Shown: positions 35,012-43,735 of the stretch, piece by piece
Position numbering within the stretch: position 1 is the first letter of the stretch
Layout: the number at the start of each line of letters is the position of its first letter
Source: Ralstonia sp. UNC404CL21Col
GTDB lineage: Bacteria > Pseudomonadota > Gammaproteobacteria > Burkholderiales > Burkholderiaceae
Assembly (NCBI RefSeq): GCF_000620465.1
Contig: NZ_JIBE01000009.1
Span: 1-64,000, forward strand
Direction: 5' to 3'
Length of the DNA stretch: 64,000 nucleotides
Program-made: the position numbers and the translations under genes
Notes under the pieces: model-generated
What the model was told of the DNA's origin: nothing
The model's database searches: none
What the model saw: the letters and a program-made list of their open reading frames with translations, nothing else

Positions 35012-35707
35012 TTATGCCGTGAAGCGGTACCCGACGCCGACTTCGGTCAGCAGATGTTCGGGCCGCGCGGGGTCGCGCTCCAGCTTGTGGCGCAGATGGC
35101 CCATGTAGATGCGCAGATAGTGGCTGCTGTCGGAATGCGCGGGGCCCCAGACTTCGCGCAGCAGCTCGCGGTGCGTCATCACGGTGCCGCGTCGGCCGAG
35201 CAGCACCGCCAGCAGCCGGTATTCGATCGGGGTGAGATGCACCGCCTCGCCGTTGCGGCTGACCAGGCGGCGCGCCAGGTCCACTTCCACCTCGCCGAAG
35301 CGGATGACGCTGCCGCCGTCTTCGCCGCGCTTGGCATGTCGCCGCAGCAGCACGCGCAGGCGCGCAACCAGCTCGCCCACGCCGAAGGGTTTGGTCAGGT
35401 AATCGTCCGCGCCTGCATCGAGCGCCTCGATCTTGTCGCGCTCATCCACGCGCGCCGAAAGCACGAGCACCGGCACTTCCGTCCAGGTGCGCAGCTCGCG
35501 AATCAGCTGCATGCCATCGCCATCGGGCAGGCCCAGATCGAGGATCACCGCATCCGGCTGGCGTGTGCCGGCTTCGATCAGGCCGCGCTCGACGCGGTCG
35601 GCTTCATGGACCTCGCAGCCTTCCTCCTCCAGTGCGGCGCGCACGAAGCGTCGGATGTGCGGTTCGTCGTCGATGACGAGGACGGTGGGCGTGAATGTGA
35701 ACGGCAT
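35012..35707 (-). CDS. kdpE: KdpE-type response regulator (orphan)
   Basis: About 231 aa. The receiver domain has Asp 57 in DAVILDLGLPDGDGMQLIRELRTW, and the OmpR-type winged helix is at 130-225 (LTPIEYRLLAVLLGRRGTVMTHRELLREVWGPAHSDSSHYLRIYMGHLRHKLERDPARPEHLLTEVGVGYRF). It matches KdpE, the activator of the kdpFABC potassium uptake operon. No kdpD sensor or kdp genes are next to it; upstream lies the HiPIP gene, separated by a terminator. The start is uncertain (ATG 35707 chosen; 35716 and 35734 are alternatives). Confidence 0.88.
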   Translation of the reverse strand: MPFTFTPTVLVIDDEPHIRRFVRAALEEEGCEVHEADRVERGLIEAGTRQPDAVILDLGLPDGDGMQLIRELRTWTEVPVLVLSARVDERDKIEALDAGADDYLTKPFGVGELVARLRVLLRRHAKRGEDGGSVIRFGEVEVDLARRLVSRNGEAVHLTPIEYRLLAVLLGRRGTVMTHRELLREVWGPAHSDSSHYLRIYMGHLRHKLERDPARPEHLLTEVGVGYRFTA

Positions 35708-35735
35708 GGCACGCATTGTAGAGCGAGTGCCCATG

Positions 35736-35765
35736 AAAAAACGGACCCCGCAGAGTCCGTTTTTT
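35736..35765. terminator. Bidirectional terminator between HiPIP and kdpE genes
   Basis: Perfect 11-bp stem AAAAAACGGAC / GTCCGTTTTTT with an 8-base loop. It follows the HiPIP gene on the minus strand, and its symmetry means it could stop transcription in either direction. Confidence 0.9.
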
Positions 35766-35787
35766 CATGGGTGCGATACCGCTTCGC

Positions 35788-36099
35788 TCAGGCTTTTTTG
35801 GCCCAGGCGCTGCACCAACCCTTGTTGGCGACGTCCTTGCCGGCGAACAGCGGGCAACCGCCTTGCGCAGCCGCACCGCCTTGGTACAGGGCGCAGTTGC
35901 CGCAGTGCTGATCCGGCGTGTGCTTCGGGAACTTCGCCTTGTCGGCCTTGGTGGTGTCAGCCACGTAGCCCAGCGCCTTGGCTTGCGGGTCGCTTTCCGC
36001 CACCATCGGTGCAGCCAGTGCCAGGTCCGACATCGACATGACGGCGCCCGCGGCGGCCACGATGGGGATGCTCTTCAGGAATTGACGACGATTGGACAT
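35788..36099 (-). CDS. High-potential iron-sulfur protein (HiPIP)
   Basis: 103 aa. A Tat signal (MSNRRQFLKSIPIVAAAGAVMSMSDLALA|AP) precedes a HiPIP fold with four Cys at 66, 69, 82 and 96 (DQHCGNCALYQG, QGGCPLFAG, GWCSAWA), the ligands of a 4Fe-4S cluster. It is a small periplasmic electron carrier. The ribosome site (aaaaggaatcagc) is clear. It is monocistronic with a strong terminator downstream. Confidence 0.94.
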   Translation of the reverse strand: MSNRRQFLKSIPIVAAAGAVMSMSDLALAAPMVAESDPQAKALGYVADTTKADKAKFPKHTPDQHCGNCALYQGGAAAQGGCPLFAGKDVANKGWCSAWAKKA

Positions 36100-36424
36100 G
36101 CTGATTCCTTTTGTGGGAGTGTGTTGTGTGGCGTCCCGTGCCGCCCGCGCAGTGCTCAGGCTCGCCCTAGGGGACAGCGGACGGCGTCGGCGCGCCGTTT
36201 ACCCGCTCGTGCATTCTGGCACAGCAATTGGCCGCCGGCATCTGCGTACGGTCAATGTTCCCCATACCTGCGCGCAGTAATCGCTGACTTTCGCGGCCCT
36301 CCATCCACATCGCGCCCTGCCGCGCATGCACCGTGTGGTCGAGGCCTGCAGCCACCGGCGCGGGGCGCTGTCCGCCGAACGGCGGGCGGACCCCGGTGGC
36401 AATTTGCCGCAGACGCCCGCGTAC
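36100..36424. other. Intergenic region between HiPIP and hisC genes
   Basis: About 325 bases, GC-rich, probably the HiPIP promoter plus the hisC 3' untranslated region. Short frames on both strands look like chance. Nothing else is seen. Confidence 0.5.
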
Positions 36425-37492
36425 TTATTTCAGCAGCCCCCGCAGCGCATTTAAGAATGCGTCGCATTCATCGTCGGTGCCCACGGTGATGCGCAGGTGC
36501 TGGTCAATGCGTGCGAGCTTGAAATGGCGCACGAAGATGGCCTGCTCTTTCAGGCGCGCCGCCAGCGTGGCTGCATCGTGAGCCGGATGCCGCGCGAAGA
36601 CGAAGTTCGCCATCGACGGCACGACCTCGAACCCCAGCGACTGCAGTGATTGCGTCAGCCGCGTGCGACTCGCCATCACGCGTGCGCACGTGGCGCGGAA
36701 GTACGCATCGTCTTCGTAAGCCGCTTGCGCCGCAGCCTGCGCGAGGCGGTCCAGCGGGTACGAATTGAAGCTGTCCTTCACGCGGTTGAGCGCTTCGATG
36801 AGCGCCACGTGCCCGAACGCAAAGCCCACGCGCATGCCCGCCAGCGAGCGCGACTTCGACGTCGTGTGCACCACGAGCAGATTCGGATAGCGGTCGATGA
36901 GCGCAATGGCAGACTCGGCCCCGAAATCGACATAGGCCTCATCCACCACGACCACCGACGACCGATTCGCGGCGACGATCCGTTCGATCTCTGTCAGCGG
37001 CAGCGCGTGGCCGGTCGGCGCGTTCGGGTTCGGGAACAGCACGCCGCCCGCATCGCCAAGATAGTCATCGGCGCGGATGGAGAAGTCGTCCGCCAGCGGC
37101 ACCACTTCGCACTGCACCCCGTACAGCCGCGCGTAGGTCGGGTAGAAGCTGTACGAAATGTCGGGAAAGCGCAGCGGCTTGTCGTGCTTGAGCAGCGCGT
37201 GGAAGACGTGCGCCAGCACTTCGTCCGACCCGTTGCCCGCAAAGACCTGCTCGGGCTTGACGCCGACCTGCGCGGCGACGGTCTCGCGCAGCCGTCGCGA
37301 CAGCGGATCGGGATAGCGGCGCAGGCTGTCGCCTGACGCTCCCAGCTCTGCAGAGATGGCCGCTACCACGCGCGGCGACGGCGGGTACGGGTTTTCGTTC
37401 GTATTCAGCTTGATGGGCCGCGCGATGGCCGGCTGCTCGCCGGGGACGTAAGGCACCAGTTGCTGAACGATATCGCTCCAGTAACGGCTCAC
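36425..37492 (-). CDS. hisC: Histidinol-phosphate aminotransferase
   Basis: 355 aa. A PLP-dependent class I/II aminotransferase that converts imidazole acetol phosphate and glutamate to histidinol phosphate in histidine synthesis. Motifs: [41 protein letters not shown] and [18 protein letters not shown] with the PLP lysine. The start is GTG 37492 ([22 protein letters not shown]), supported by AGGAG eight bases upstream; the upstream frame runs into a tRNA gene. It is isolated from other his genes, so it may be the second hisC copy often seen beside the his operon in betaproteobacteria. Confidence 0.93.
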   Translation of the reverse strand: MSRYWSDIVQQLVPYVPGEQPAIARPIKLNTNENPYPPSPRVVAAISAELGASGDSLRRYPDPLSRRLRETVAAQVGVKPEQVFAGNGSDEVLAHVFHALLKHDKPLRFPDISYSFYPTYARLYGVQCEVVPLADDFSIRADDYLGDAGGVLFPNPNAPTGHALPLTEIERIVAANRSSVVVVDEAYVDFGAESAIALIDRYPNLLVVHTTSKSRSLAGMRVGFAFGHVALIEALNRVKDSFNSYPLDRLAQAAAQAAYEDDAYFRATCARVMASRTRLTQSLQSLGFEVVPSMANFVFARHPAHDAATLAARLKEQAIFVRHFKLARIDQHLRITVGTDDECDAFLNALRGLLK

Positions 37493-37657
37493 GGTTCGAC
37501 TCCTGATGGGGGGATTTTCAGCGTGCCCGCAGCGCGATCGCGGCATCGAAAAATGCAGGGAGCTGAAATGGTTCGAAAACAGGCAAACCGGCACGTCGCG
37601 GCGCAAGCGCGGTTGTGGCAGGGAAAGCCGTACAAGTTTGAGTGAATCTTTGATTTT

Positions 37658-37733
37658 TGGCGCGCCCGGCTGGGATCGAACCAGCAACCCCTGCCTTCGG
37701 AGGGCAGTACTCTATCCATTGAGCTACGGGCGC
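37658..37733 (-). tRNA. tRNA-Arg (CCG)
   Basis: On the minus strand it starts GCGCCCGTAGCTCAATGGAT and folds as a full cloverleaf: 7-bp acceptor (GCGCCCG with CGGGCGC), D-arm, anticodon stem CTGCC/GGCAG with loop CTCCGAA (anticodon CCG, reads CGG), T-arm CTGG-TTCGATC-CCAG. CCA is encoded at 37658-37660. It lies in the gap between hisC and the cytochrome c gene. Confidence 0.95.
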
Positions 37734-38114
37734 ATATCGGCACAGAACGCACCGAAAGAGAAGCCCCGCAGGATAGCGCATTTGGGCGAAACCGTCCATC
37801 GGGCGCCCGTGAACGGCCCGGTACGGGGCGTGCTGCTGCAACGTTTCGTTGGGTTTTTGACGCAGGTCGAAAAGCGGCGCCTAGGGCTGTCCCGCGTGTC
37901 AAAGGCCCAGGCATTGCGGATATAATCGCGCGTTATTTGCCAGAAGAAAGACGGGGACAGGTCTGTCTGGGCCGACGCGGCGACTCAATCGCCATGGTCT
38001 TCCTGCCCTCATCGCGATCCAATGCGGCCCCCACGCTCTGCCGGCGATGCTCGTGACCTTGCCGGCGGCGCTCCGAGGGCTCCAAGAGCGGTTCCACCAT
38101 CCTGAGAGTTGAGC

Positions 38115-39008
38115 ATGAGCGACGCGCAACACGACGAACACGAGCCTCTGATCAAGACCCCCAAGCAGCTGATCATCGCGGTGATCGCCGCCTTTGCCGT
38201 TCCCATCCTCATCATCATCCTGCTGGCCAATTACGTTGGCCTGGGCGCCAAGGAAGGCGCGGGCGGCTCCGGCATGTCGGAAGAGGCCGTCAACGATCGC
38301 ATCAAGCCCGTTGCGCAACTCGAACTGAAAGATCCCAACGCACCCCGCGTCTACAAGACCGGCGAGCAGCTCTATAAGGAAGTCTGCGCGACTTGCCACG
38401 CAGCAGGCGTGGCTGGCGCGCCCAAGTTTGGCGATGCGGCCAGCTGGGGCCCGCGCCTGTCGCAGGGCCTGGATGGCCTGACGAAGGTGGCGCTGGCCGG
38501 CAAGGGTGGCATGCCCGCACGCGGCGGCACGTCCCCGGATGATGTGAGCGACTACGAAATCGAGCGCGCCATCGTCTACATGGCCAATTCTGCGGGCGGC
38601 AAGCTGCAGGAACCGGCCGCCCCGGCGGGCGCGGGCGCAGCACCGGCTCAGGCGGCTGCACCGGAAGCATCGGCCCCTGCGGCTGCACAGGCTCCGGCCG
38701 CTGCTGCACCGGCACCTGCTGCGGCCCCGGCCGCGCCCGCCGCAGCTGCCGCACCGCAAGCAGCTGCAGGCGAGGTTGGCAAGAAGGTCTACGATTCGAC
38801 GTGCCAGATGTGCCACGCTGCCGGTGTGGCCGGCGCGCCGAAGTTTGGTGACAAGGCTGCCTGGGCACCGCGCATTGCCGAAGGCAAGGCCAAGATGTAC
38901 GACATCGCGCTGCACGGCAAGGGCGCAATGCCGCCCAAGGGTACGTATGCCGGCTCCGACGAAGACGTGAAAGCCGCCGTCGACTACATGGCCGCCGCTG
39001 CCAAGTAA
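38115..39008 (+). CDS. Membrane-anchored di-domain cytochrome c
   Basis: 297 aa. An N-terminal membrane segment (LIIAVIAAFAVPILIIILLANYVGLG, residues 19-44) anchors two cytochrome c5-type domains in the periplasm. Haem motifs are CATCH at 91 and CQMCH at about 230. An Ala/Pro-rich linker of about 55 residues joins the domains, and the two haem regions are near-identical (CHAAGVAGAPKFGD repeated), indicating internal duplication. A TATAAT box at 37921-37926 lies 190 bases upstream, suggesting a long leader. It is probably an electron carrier to a terminal oxidase, as are related c4/c5 proteins. Confidence 0.93.
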   Translation: MSDAQHDEHEPLIKTPKQLIIAVIAAFAVPILIIILLANYVGLGAKEGAGGSGMSEEAVNDRIKPVAQLELKDPNAPRVYKTGEQLYKEVCATCHAAGVAGAPKFGDAASWGPRLSQGLDGLTKVALAGKGGMPARGGTSPDDVSDYEIERAIVYMANSAGGKLQEPAAPAGAGAAPAQAAAPEASAPAAAQAPAAAAPAPAAAPAAPAAAAAPQAAAGEVGKKVYDSTCQMCHAAGVAGAPKFGDKAAWAPRIAEGKAKMYDIALHGKGAMPPKGTYAGSDEDVKAAVDYMAAAAK

Positions 39009-39029
39009 GCCGTCCCCGCATCCCCGAAG

Positions 39030-39055
39030 AAGCCCGCCCCGTGCGGGCTTTTTTG
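39030..39055 (+). terminator. Terminator of the cytochrome c gene
   Basis: Stem AGCCCGC / GCGGGCT (39031-39037 with 39043-39049) followed by TTTTTT, 22 bases after the stop codon. Confidence 0.9.
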
Positions 39056-39184
39056 TTGTCTGCCGGGGCAGCGGCGCACGTGAGGCATGCCGTTTGCTAC
39101 CCCCAGTTTTGATGTGCGGAGAACGATGCAGTGGTGCTGCCACGCCGCACATACGTCTGTGCAATAAGGCAAACGGAGGTTGTG

Positions 39185-39598
39185 ATGCGAACGGAACGAA
39201 CGACGCTGATCTACTGGGTGGCTGCTGCGCTGGCAATGGGCAGCTCGATGGCCATGGCGGCCGACAACTGGGTCAAGCTGGCCCCGCTGGCCAACAACAG
39301 CGGCTCGCTCTATCTGGACAAGGACTCCATCGAGCGCAACGCGGATGGCACCGTGCGCGCCACGACGCGCGACGCCTATGACGCGCCGCGCAAGCTCTCA
39401 GACGGCAAGGCGTATCAGTACGATACGCGCACGTCCGTCTACGACTGCAAGGCGGGGCGCATTCTGCCGGTCAGTGCGCTGATCCAGGATAGCCAGCACG
39501 GCACAGTGCTCACCAAGACCATCGACGGCCCCCGCTGGGAGGCCGTCGTGCCGCGCTCAGAGGGCGAGGCGATCCTGCGCGCCGTGTGCCAAAAGTAG
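39185..39598 (+). CDS. Exported surface-adhesin-E-like protein
   Basis: 137 aa with a signal peptide (TLIYWVAAALAMGSSMAMA|AD). The mature part WVKLAPLANNSGSLYLDKDSIERN...RKLSDGKAYQYDTRTSVYDCKAGRILPVSALIQDSQHGTVL...EAILRAVCQK resembles the short surface-adhesin E/CNP1-like proteins of betaproteobacteria, with two Cys likely forming a disulfide. Its role is not established. The ribosome site (aaacggaggttgtg) supports ATG 39185 over the longer frame. It is convergent with the next gene. Confidence 0.75.
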   Translation: MRTERTTLIYWVAAALAMGSSMAMAADNWVKLAPLANNSGSLYLDKDSIERNADGTVRATTRDAYDAPRKLSDGKAYQYDTRTSVYDCKAGRILPVSALIQDSQHGTVLTKTIDGPRWEAVVPRSEGEAILRAVCQK

Positions 39599-39614
39599 TG
39601 CGCTGACGATGGCG

Positions 39615-40688
39615 TTACTGGACGGCCGCCGCCGGCGCGAGGTCGACGCGCAGCGTGCCGTCCGCGTCCATGCGCGTGGTGCCGCGCGCGGCGGCCTCGC
39701 GGTAGTGGTACAGATCGAAGCGCAGCGGCCCACGCGTTGACGTATCGGTCACGAGAATGCGGCTGTTGGCCACCAGCACGTTGTACATCTTCAGGTCGCC
39801 GGACTGGATCCAGATGCGGCTGGCGGCGTCGGTTGGCGCAGGCGCGCACATGGCGGGCGCGGGGCCGAAGCCGAGCACCAGCCCGTCGGGCGTGACACGC
39901 GCCGTCTTCATCTGACCGATCAGGCGCGGCGGCGGAAACACCGTGTATTGGTCCAGCACCATGTCGTTGCCGTCGAGCTTGGCGCCGGGGCGGTTGAGCG
40001 GCGCAAGCTGCGACAGCTCCAGGCCCATCCCCTTGAGCAGCGCCAGCGTTTGGATGCCCATCACGCGTGCCTCGGTGGGCGTGTAGACAAGGTAACGCGA
40101 TTCCTTGAGCGCCAACGTGCCGCGCATGCCGAACGGCAGCCACACGCCGGGAAAATGATTGCGCAGCTTGAGCCCGCCCGACACGTCGAGCACGCCGTCG
40201 CCGGGTGTGAGCGACAGCGCGTTGAGCGAGCGCGGCGAATAGTCGAGCAGATACCGGTTGAACAGCGCGTCGAGCGACTCCTTGGGCACCGTCACTTCGC
40301 CGCCGAGGATGCGGATGTCGAACTGGCCCGGGTCGTCCATGTCGACGGGCTGCCCCGGCTTGTGCGCCACGAGCTGCGCGGTCAGTTGATGCACGTGGAA
40401 ACCGATGTCGCCGGTGATGCGGAAATCCACATCGCGCATCTGCACGACGGGCGGTGCGGTGCCGGAATCGCGCGCGGCGGCCGGGCCGCTGGCGTTGGGC
40501 GCGCCCGAGGACGGGTCGCAGCGCTGTGCCCATTGCTGGCGCACCGTGGTCAACTCCTTGCGTTGGGCGTTGGCCATTGGCGGCTCCGCGGCGCGGGCGA
40601 GCGCACTGGCCAGAAGGCCGGTCAGGCCGAGCGTCACCAACGCCAGGCGCAACATCACAGCGGCGAAAGCGAAGGCGGGGGCGATCAT
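39615..40688 (-). CDS. Exported protein of unknown family, paralogue 2
   Basis: 357 aa with an N-terminal hydrophobic stretch (MLRLALVTLGLTGLLASALARAAEP), a likely signal peptide. It is clearly homologous along its length to the upstream neighbour: VQMRDVDFRITGDIGFHVHQLTAQLVAHKPGQPVDMDDP matches LRHVDFRFDGGVGFLVDQLALRMVPRAPGDPVWLDDV, and FPPPRLIGQMKTARVTPDGLVLGFG matches FPPPALDLKLSAIRVTRDGLLMQIG. Long beta-rich segments suggest a lipid-binding or SRPBCC/AsmA-like fold, but I do not recognise it. The start overlaps the stop of the upstream gene (ATGA). Confidence 0.7.
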   Translation of the reverse strand: MIAPAFAFAAVMLRLALVTLGLTGLLASALARAAEPPMANAQRKELTTVRQQWAQRCDPSSGAPNASGPAAARDSGTAPPVVQMRDVDFRITGDIGFHVHQLTAQLVAHKPGQPVDMDDPGQFDIRILGGEVTVPKESLDALFNRYLLDYSPRSLNALSLTPGDGVLDVSGGLKLRNHFPGVWLPFGMRGTLALKESRYLVYTPTEARVMGIQTLALLKGMGLELSQLAPLNRPGAKLDGNDMVLDQYTVFPPPRLIGQMKTARVTPDGLVLGFGPAPAMCAPAPTDAASRIWIQSGDLKMYNVLVANSRILVTDTSTRGPLRFDLYHYREAAARGTTRMDADGTLRVDLAPAAAVQ

Positions 40689-41842
40689 GGCGCGGTCCTC
40701 TTGGCGAGTTGCAGGGCGGGCCTGCTCGTCTTGGCAACCGCAGTTGCCTTGGCGGTCTTGGCAGCGGCCAGGGTGTCGAACGACGGCATCAGCACGCGAA
40801 TGCCGCCATCCGGCGAGAAGCGCAGCGACCCCGCCACGAGCTGATCGCGATAGCGGTACAGATTGAAGACGAAAGGCTTGGCCGGGTCGGCCACGACGAT
40901 ATCGATGCGCGCGTTCATCGGCATCGAGCGCATGAAGCGGATGTCGCCACCGCGGAAGAGGATGTACGGGCGCTGCGCGTCGGCGGCGTTGGCCAGCGGC
41001 GGCATCTGCGGATTGCCGTCGCCGATCTGCATGAGGAGCCCGTCGCGCGTGACGCGGATGGCGGAGAGCTTCAAATCCAGCGCGGGCGGCGGAAACAGCT
41101 TGGGCACCTGCATGACGATTTCGCTGCCGGCCAATTGCACGGCGGGCGTCGATACCGGCAGCAGATCGGCCAGTTCGATATGCGCCGCGCCCATCAGCGC
41201 GCCGGCGTCCTGCCCGCGCACCTTGACCACGTTGGGGCGGAACACGATGGTTTGCGGATCGCGCAGCACCAACGGGCCGCGCAGCTCGATGGGCACCCAC
41301 GCGCCGCGCCGGCGCATCTCGGCCCGCATGTCGAGCGTGCCGTCGTCGAGCGCGAAGCTGAAGCCGCGCAGCGGCGGATCTTGGCCCGGCCCGCGCGCAA
41401 ACACCACGGTGTTGAACAGCGCGGCCATGCTCTCGGCCGTGACGCGCACCGAACCGCTCACCGGCTGCAGCGTGTACGACGACACATCGTCGAGCCACAC
41501 CGGGTCGCCCGGTGCACGCGGCACCATGCGCAGCGCGAGCTGATCGACCAGAAAGCCCACGCCGCCGTCGAAACGAAAATCGACATGACGCAGATACGAG
41601 ATCGCATCGGGCTGGCCCGAATCGCGCAGCGTGGCGGGCCTCACCTCGCGCGTGGCGAGATTGCCCGACTGGAATGGCGCCCGTGCCTGCGCGCGTGCAT
41701 CTTCCAGCTGCTTGGCTTTGTCGGCTTCGATGGCGCCGTGCCCGTCGCCCGCGGTGGCGCAACTCTGCAGCAGCAGTGCCGCCGCCAGCGCGCCCGCAGC
41801 CCGCAGCGCGCTATTTCGATGACGCATCATCAAGTCCCACAT
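40685..41842 (-). CDS. Exported lipoprotein of unknown family, paralogue 1
   Basis: 385 aa. The signal peptide ends in a lipobox (GALAAALLLQSC|ATAG), so Cys is probably lipidated. The body is homologous to the downstream 357-aa protein. A ribosome site (gaggagaccgtcg) supports ATG 41842. The two genes overlap by four bases and form an operon divergent from a MerR-type regulator, with an inverted repeat between them. Function is unknown; a pair of related envelope proteins, one lipidated, might form a complex. Confidence 0.72.
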   Translation of the reverse strand: MWDLMMRHRNSALRAAGALAAALLLQSCATAGDGHGAIEADKAKQLEDARAQARAPFQSGNLATREVRPATLRDSGQPDAISYLRHVDFRFDGGVGFLVDQLALRMVPRAPGDPVWLDDVSSYTLQPVSGSVRVTAESMAALFNTVVFARGPGQDPPLRGFSFALDDGTLDMRAEMRRRGAWVPIELRGPLVLRDPQTIVFRPNVVKVRGQDAGALMGAAHIELADLLPVSTPAVQLAGSEIVMQVPKLFPPPALDLKLSAIRVTRDGLLMQIGDGNPQMPPLANAADAQRPYILFRGGDIRFMRSMPMNARIDIVVADPAKPFVFNLYRYRDQLVAGSLRFSPDGGIRVLMPSFDTLAAAKTAKATAVAKTSRPALQLAKRTAP

Positions 41843-41869
41843 CGACGGTCTCCTCGTCGTGAGAAACGC

Positions 41870-41886
41870 ACCGGAAACGTTCCGGT
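41870..41886. promoter_or_regulatory. Inverted repeat in the merR/lipoprotein divergent promoter
   Basis: Perfect 7-3-7 repeat ACCGGAA-ACG-TTCCGGT in the 86-base gap. It is a candidate site for the adjacent MerR-family regulator or another factor. Its exact relation to -35/-10 boxes cannot be fixed by eye. Confidence 0.5.
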
Positions 41887-41928
41887 CACCGACGCGGTCT
41901 GTCGCCGCGCTCGTGTAGAATTTTTTGC

Positions 41929-42747
41929 ATGCCTGCCCGCAAACCAACCGGCGACGCCGGTCCGCCTGCCACTCCACCCGCCCGCGAGTTCACCATCGAC
42001 GAACTCGCGCGCGCGGCTGAAACCACTGTCCGCAACGTTCGCTCGTATCAGGACCGCGGCCTGATCGATCCGCCCGAGCGGCGCGGCCGCGTGGGCATCT
42101 ACACGCAGGCGCATCTGGGGCGGCTCAAGCTCATCAACCACCTGCTCGGGCGCGGCTACACGCTCTCCAACATCCAGGAGCTGCTCAAGGCCATCGTCGA
42201 AGGCCATGACCTGCGTTCCATCCTCGGGCTGGAATCGGCTATCGCCAGCCCGTGGTCGGACGAGTCGCCCAAGCATTACTCGCTCCTCGCGCTTGCCAAG
42301 CTGTTTGGCCGCGCCATGTCGCGTCAGGCGCTGGCACGGGCCATCTCGCTGGGCCTGCTGGAACCCGATGGCCTTGGCTATCTGGCGCGCAGCCCGAAAG
42401 CGCTGCTGGCCGGCGCGCAGATGGCGAAGGCCGGTTTCCCGCTCATCGAAGTGCTCGACATCATCGAGCGTGCCCGGCCGCATACGCAGGCGGTGGCCGA
42501 CGATCTCGTCTCCATGGTCGTGCGCGAACTCGACAAATACGGCAGCGACCTGCCGCCGGTCGAAGACGTGCCGCGTCTGGTCGATGTGATCTGGCGCATC
42601 CGTCCGCTGGCGCTGGTGGCGGTCGAAGCCGAGCTGATGCGCGCGCTTGAGACGGCCGCCAACAAATACCTGGGCGACCGCGTGGCGCAGGTCATCGAGC
42701 ACATGCATGAACCGCCGGGCAGCGCGCCCGGGCCGGACAAAGGCTAG
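41929..42747 (+). CDS. MerR-family transcriptional regulator
   Basis: 272 aa. The MerR DNA-binding domain is at about 20-90 (FTIDELARAAETTVRNVRSYQDRGLIDPPERRGRVGIYTQAHLGRLKLINHLLGRGYTLSNIQELLKAI). The C-terminal effector domain of about 170 residues is larger than in metal-sensing members and lacks Cys, so an organic or other ligand is more likely. It is divergent from the paralogous envelope pair and convergent with the monooxygenase operon; either could be its target. Confidence 0.88.
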   Translation: MPARKPTGDAGPPATPPAREFTIDELARAAETTVRNVRSYQDRGLIDPPERRGRVGIYTQAHLGRLKLINHLLGRGYTLSNIQELLKAIVEGHDLRSILGLESAIASPWSDESPKHYSLLALAKLFGRAMSRQALARAISLGLLEPDGLGYLARSPKALLAGAQMAKAGFPLIEVLDIIERARPHTQAVADDLVSMVVRELDKYGSDLPPVEDVPRLVDVIWRIRPLALVAVEAELMRALETAANKYLGDRVAQVIEHMHEPPGSAPGPDKG

Positions 42748-42754
42748 TGTCTCC

Positions 42755-42785
42755 GGCGCGCCCATGCGTGGGGCGCGCCTTATCT
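42755..42785 (+). terminator. Probable terminator of the MerR gene
   Basis: Strong GC stem GGCGCGCC / GGCGCGCC (42755-42762 with 42772-42779) followed by a T-rich but interrupted tail (TTATCTATTT). Confidence 0.6.
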
Positions 42786-42838
42786 ATTTCTAGTTTGATC
42801 CCGATACGACGGGTGCTGCAGGCGTTTTGAATGCCTGC

Positions 42839-43735
42839 TCAAGATCCGGCTGCACCCGCGGTCGACAGCTTGCGGCGGATCGATGGCGACGGCGCTTCGC
42901 CGTTCGCTGCCGCATACGCTTCGATTTCCGAGATGAGCTTGGGCAGGCGTTCAAGTGCGTCACGGTTGTCTTCATCCCACGGGTGGAATGAGGGCCGGAA
43001 GAAGTCGAAGAATTCCGGGATGATCTTGCGCAGCGGCGCCGGGTGAATCCACAGGAAATGGAACGCCTTACCGAGGCCGAGGAATTTGTGCTTGACGGTG
43101 CGATCCGCAAAGATCAGCCGCAAGTGCACGTAGAACACCATCGCCCAGAAGGTAACGGTCGTCACCAACATCGTGAGCGTGCGCGTGAGGTAGCGGCCCA
43201 CGCCCGGCTTGATGGCGAGGTTCCATACGTCGTAGCTGACGGCCTTGTGCTCGGTCTCTTCCATGGCGTGCCACAGCCAGACCTGGCGATAGCCGGGTTC
43301 CGAATTGCGGCCCAGGCCATCTTCATGTGAAAGCACCTGACCGGCCAGCATGGCGGTGTAGTGCTCGAGCGCCACGGTCACGGCCAACTGGTGCGACTTG
43401 GGCGTGTATTTGCGCAGCACGTTCAGGAACTTGCCAATAAAGCGGTCGATGCGCGTGGCAGGCAGTCCGGCGCGATCGAGCAGGTCGTTGTACAGCACGT
43501 GTTCGCGTGTGTGCATGGCTTCCTGCCCGATAAAGCCGGCCACGGCCTGCTTGAGTTCGGGATCGGTCACCAGGTGGCGGTAGTTGCGCACGCTGTCCAT
43601 GAAGAAGCGCTCGCCGGTCGGGAAGAAGATCGACAGCGCGTTCAGGAAGTGGGTCACGTGCGGGCCTCGCTCGTGCCAGTTGCTGATGCGATCAGCCGGC
43701 AGGTGAGGATGCACGTCGCGACGGACTGGCATCAT
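42839..43735 (-). CDS. Metal-dependent hydrolase of the COG3687/PF10118 type
   Basis: 298 aa, the family's usual length. Helical sequence with the conserved metal-binding residues: FFMDSVRNYRHLV, FIGQEAMHTREHVLYN, ALEHYTAMLAG and WHAMEETEHKAVSYDVW; the repeated ExxxH and EExEHK motifs suggest a di-iron or similar centre. Two hydrophobic segments (LVTTVTFWAMVFYVHLRLIF) suggest membrane contact. ATG 43735 overlaps the stop of the upstream hydrolase gene. It is the last gene of the four-gene operon, whose members point to lipophilic substrate metabolism. Confidence 0.85.
   Translation of the reverse strand: MMPVRRDVHPHLPADRISNWHERGPHVTHFLNALSIFFPTGERFFMDSVRNYRHLVTDPELKQAVAGFIGQEAMHTREHVLYNDLLDRAGLPATRIDRFIGKFLNVLRKYTPKSHQLAVTVALEHYTAMLAGQVLSHEDGLGRNSEPGYRQVWLWHAMEETEHKAVSYDVWNLAIKPGVGRYLTRTLTMLVTTVTFWAMVFYVHLRLIFADRTVKHKFLGLGKAFHFLWIHPAPLRKIIPEFFDFFRPSFHPWDEDNRDALERLPKLISEIEAYAAANGEAPSPSIRRKLSTAGAAGS

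Noticed and set aside
37899-39236. 445-codon minus-strand frame opposite the cytochrome c gene
   Set aside because: It is antisense to a clear cytochrome c with two haem motifs and has low-complexity Arg/Gly sequence.
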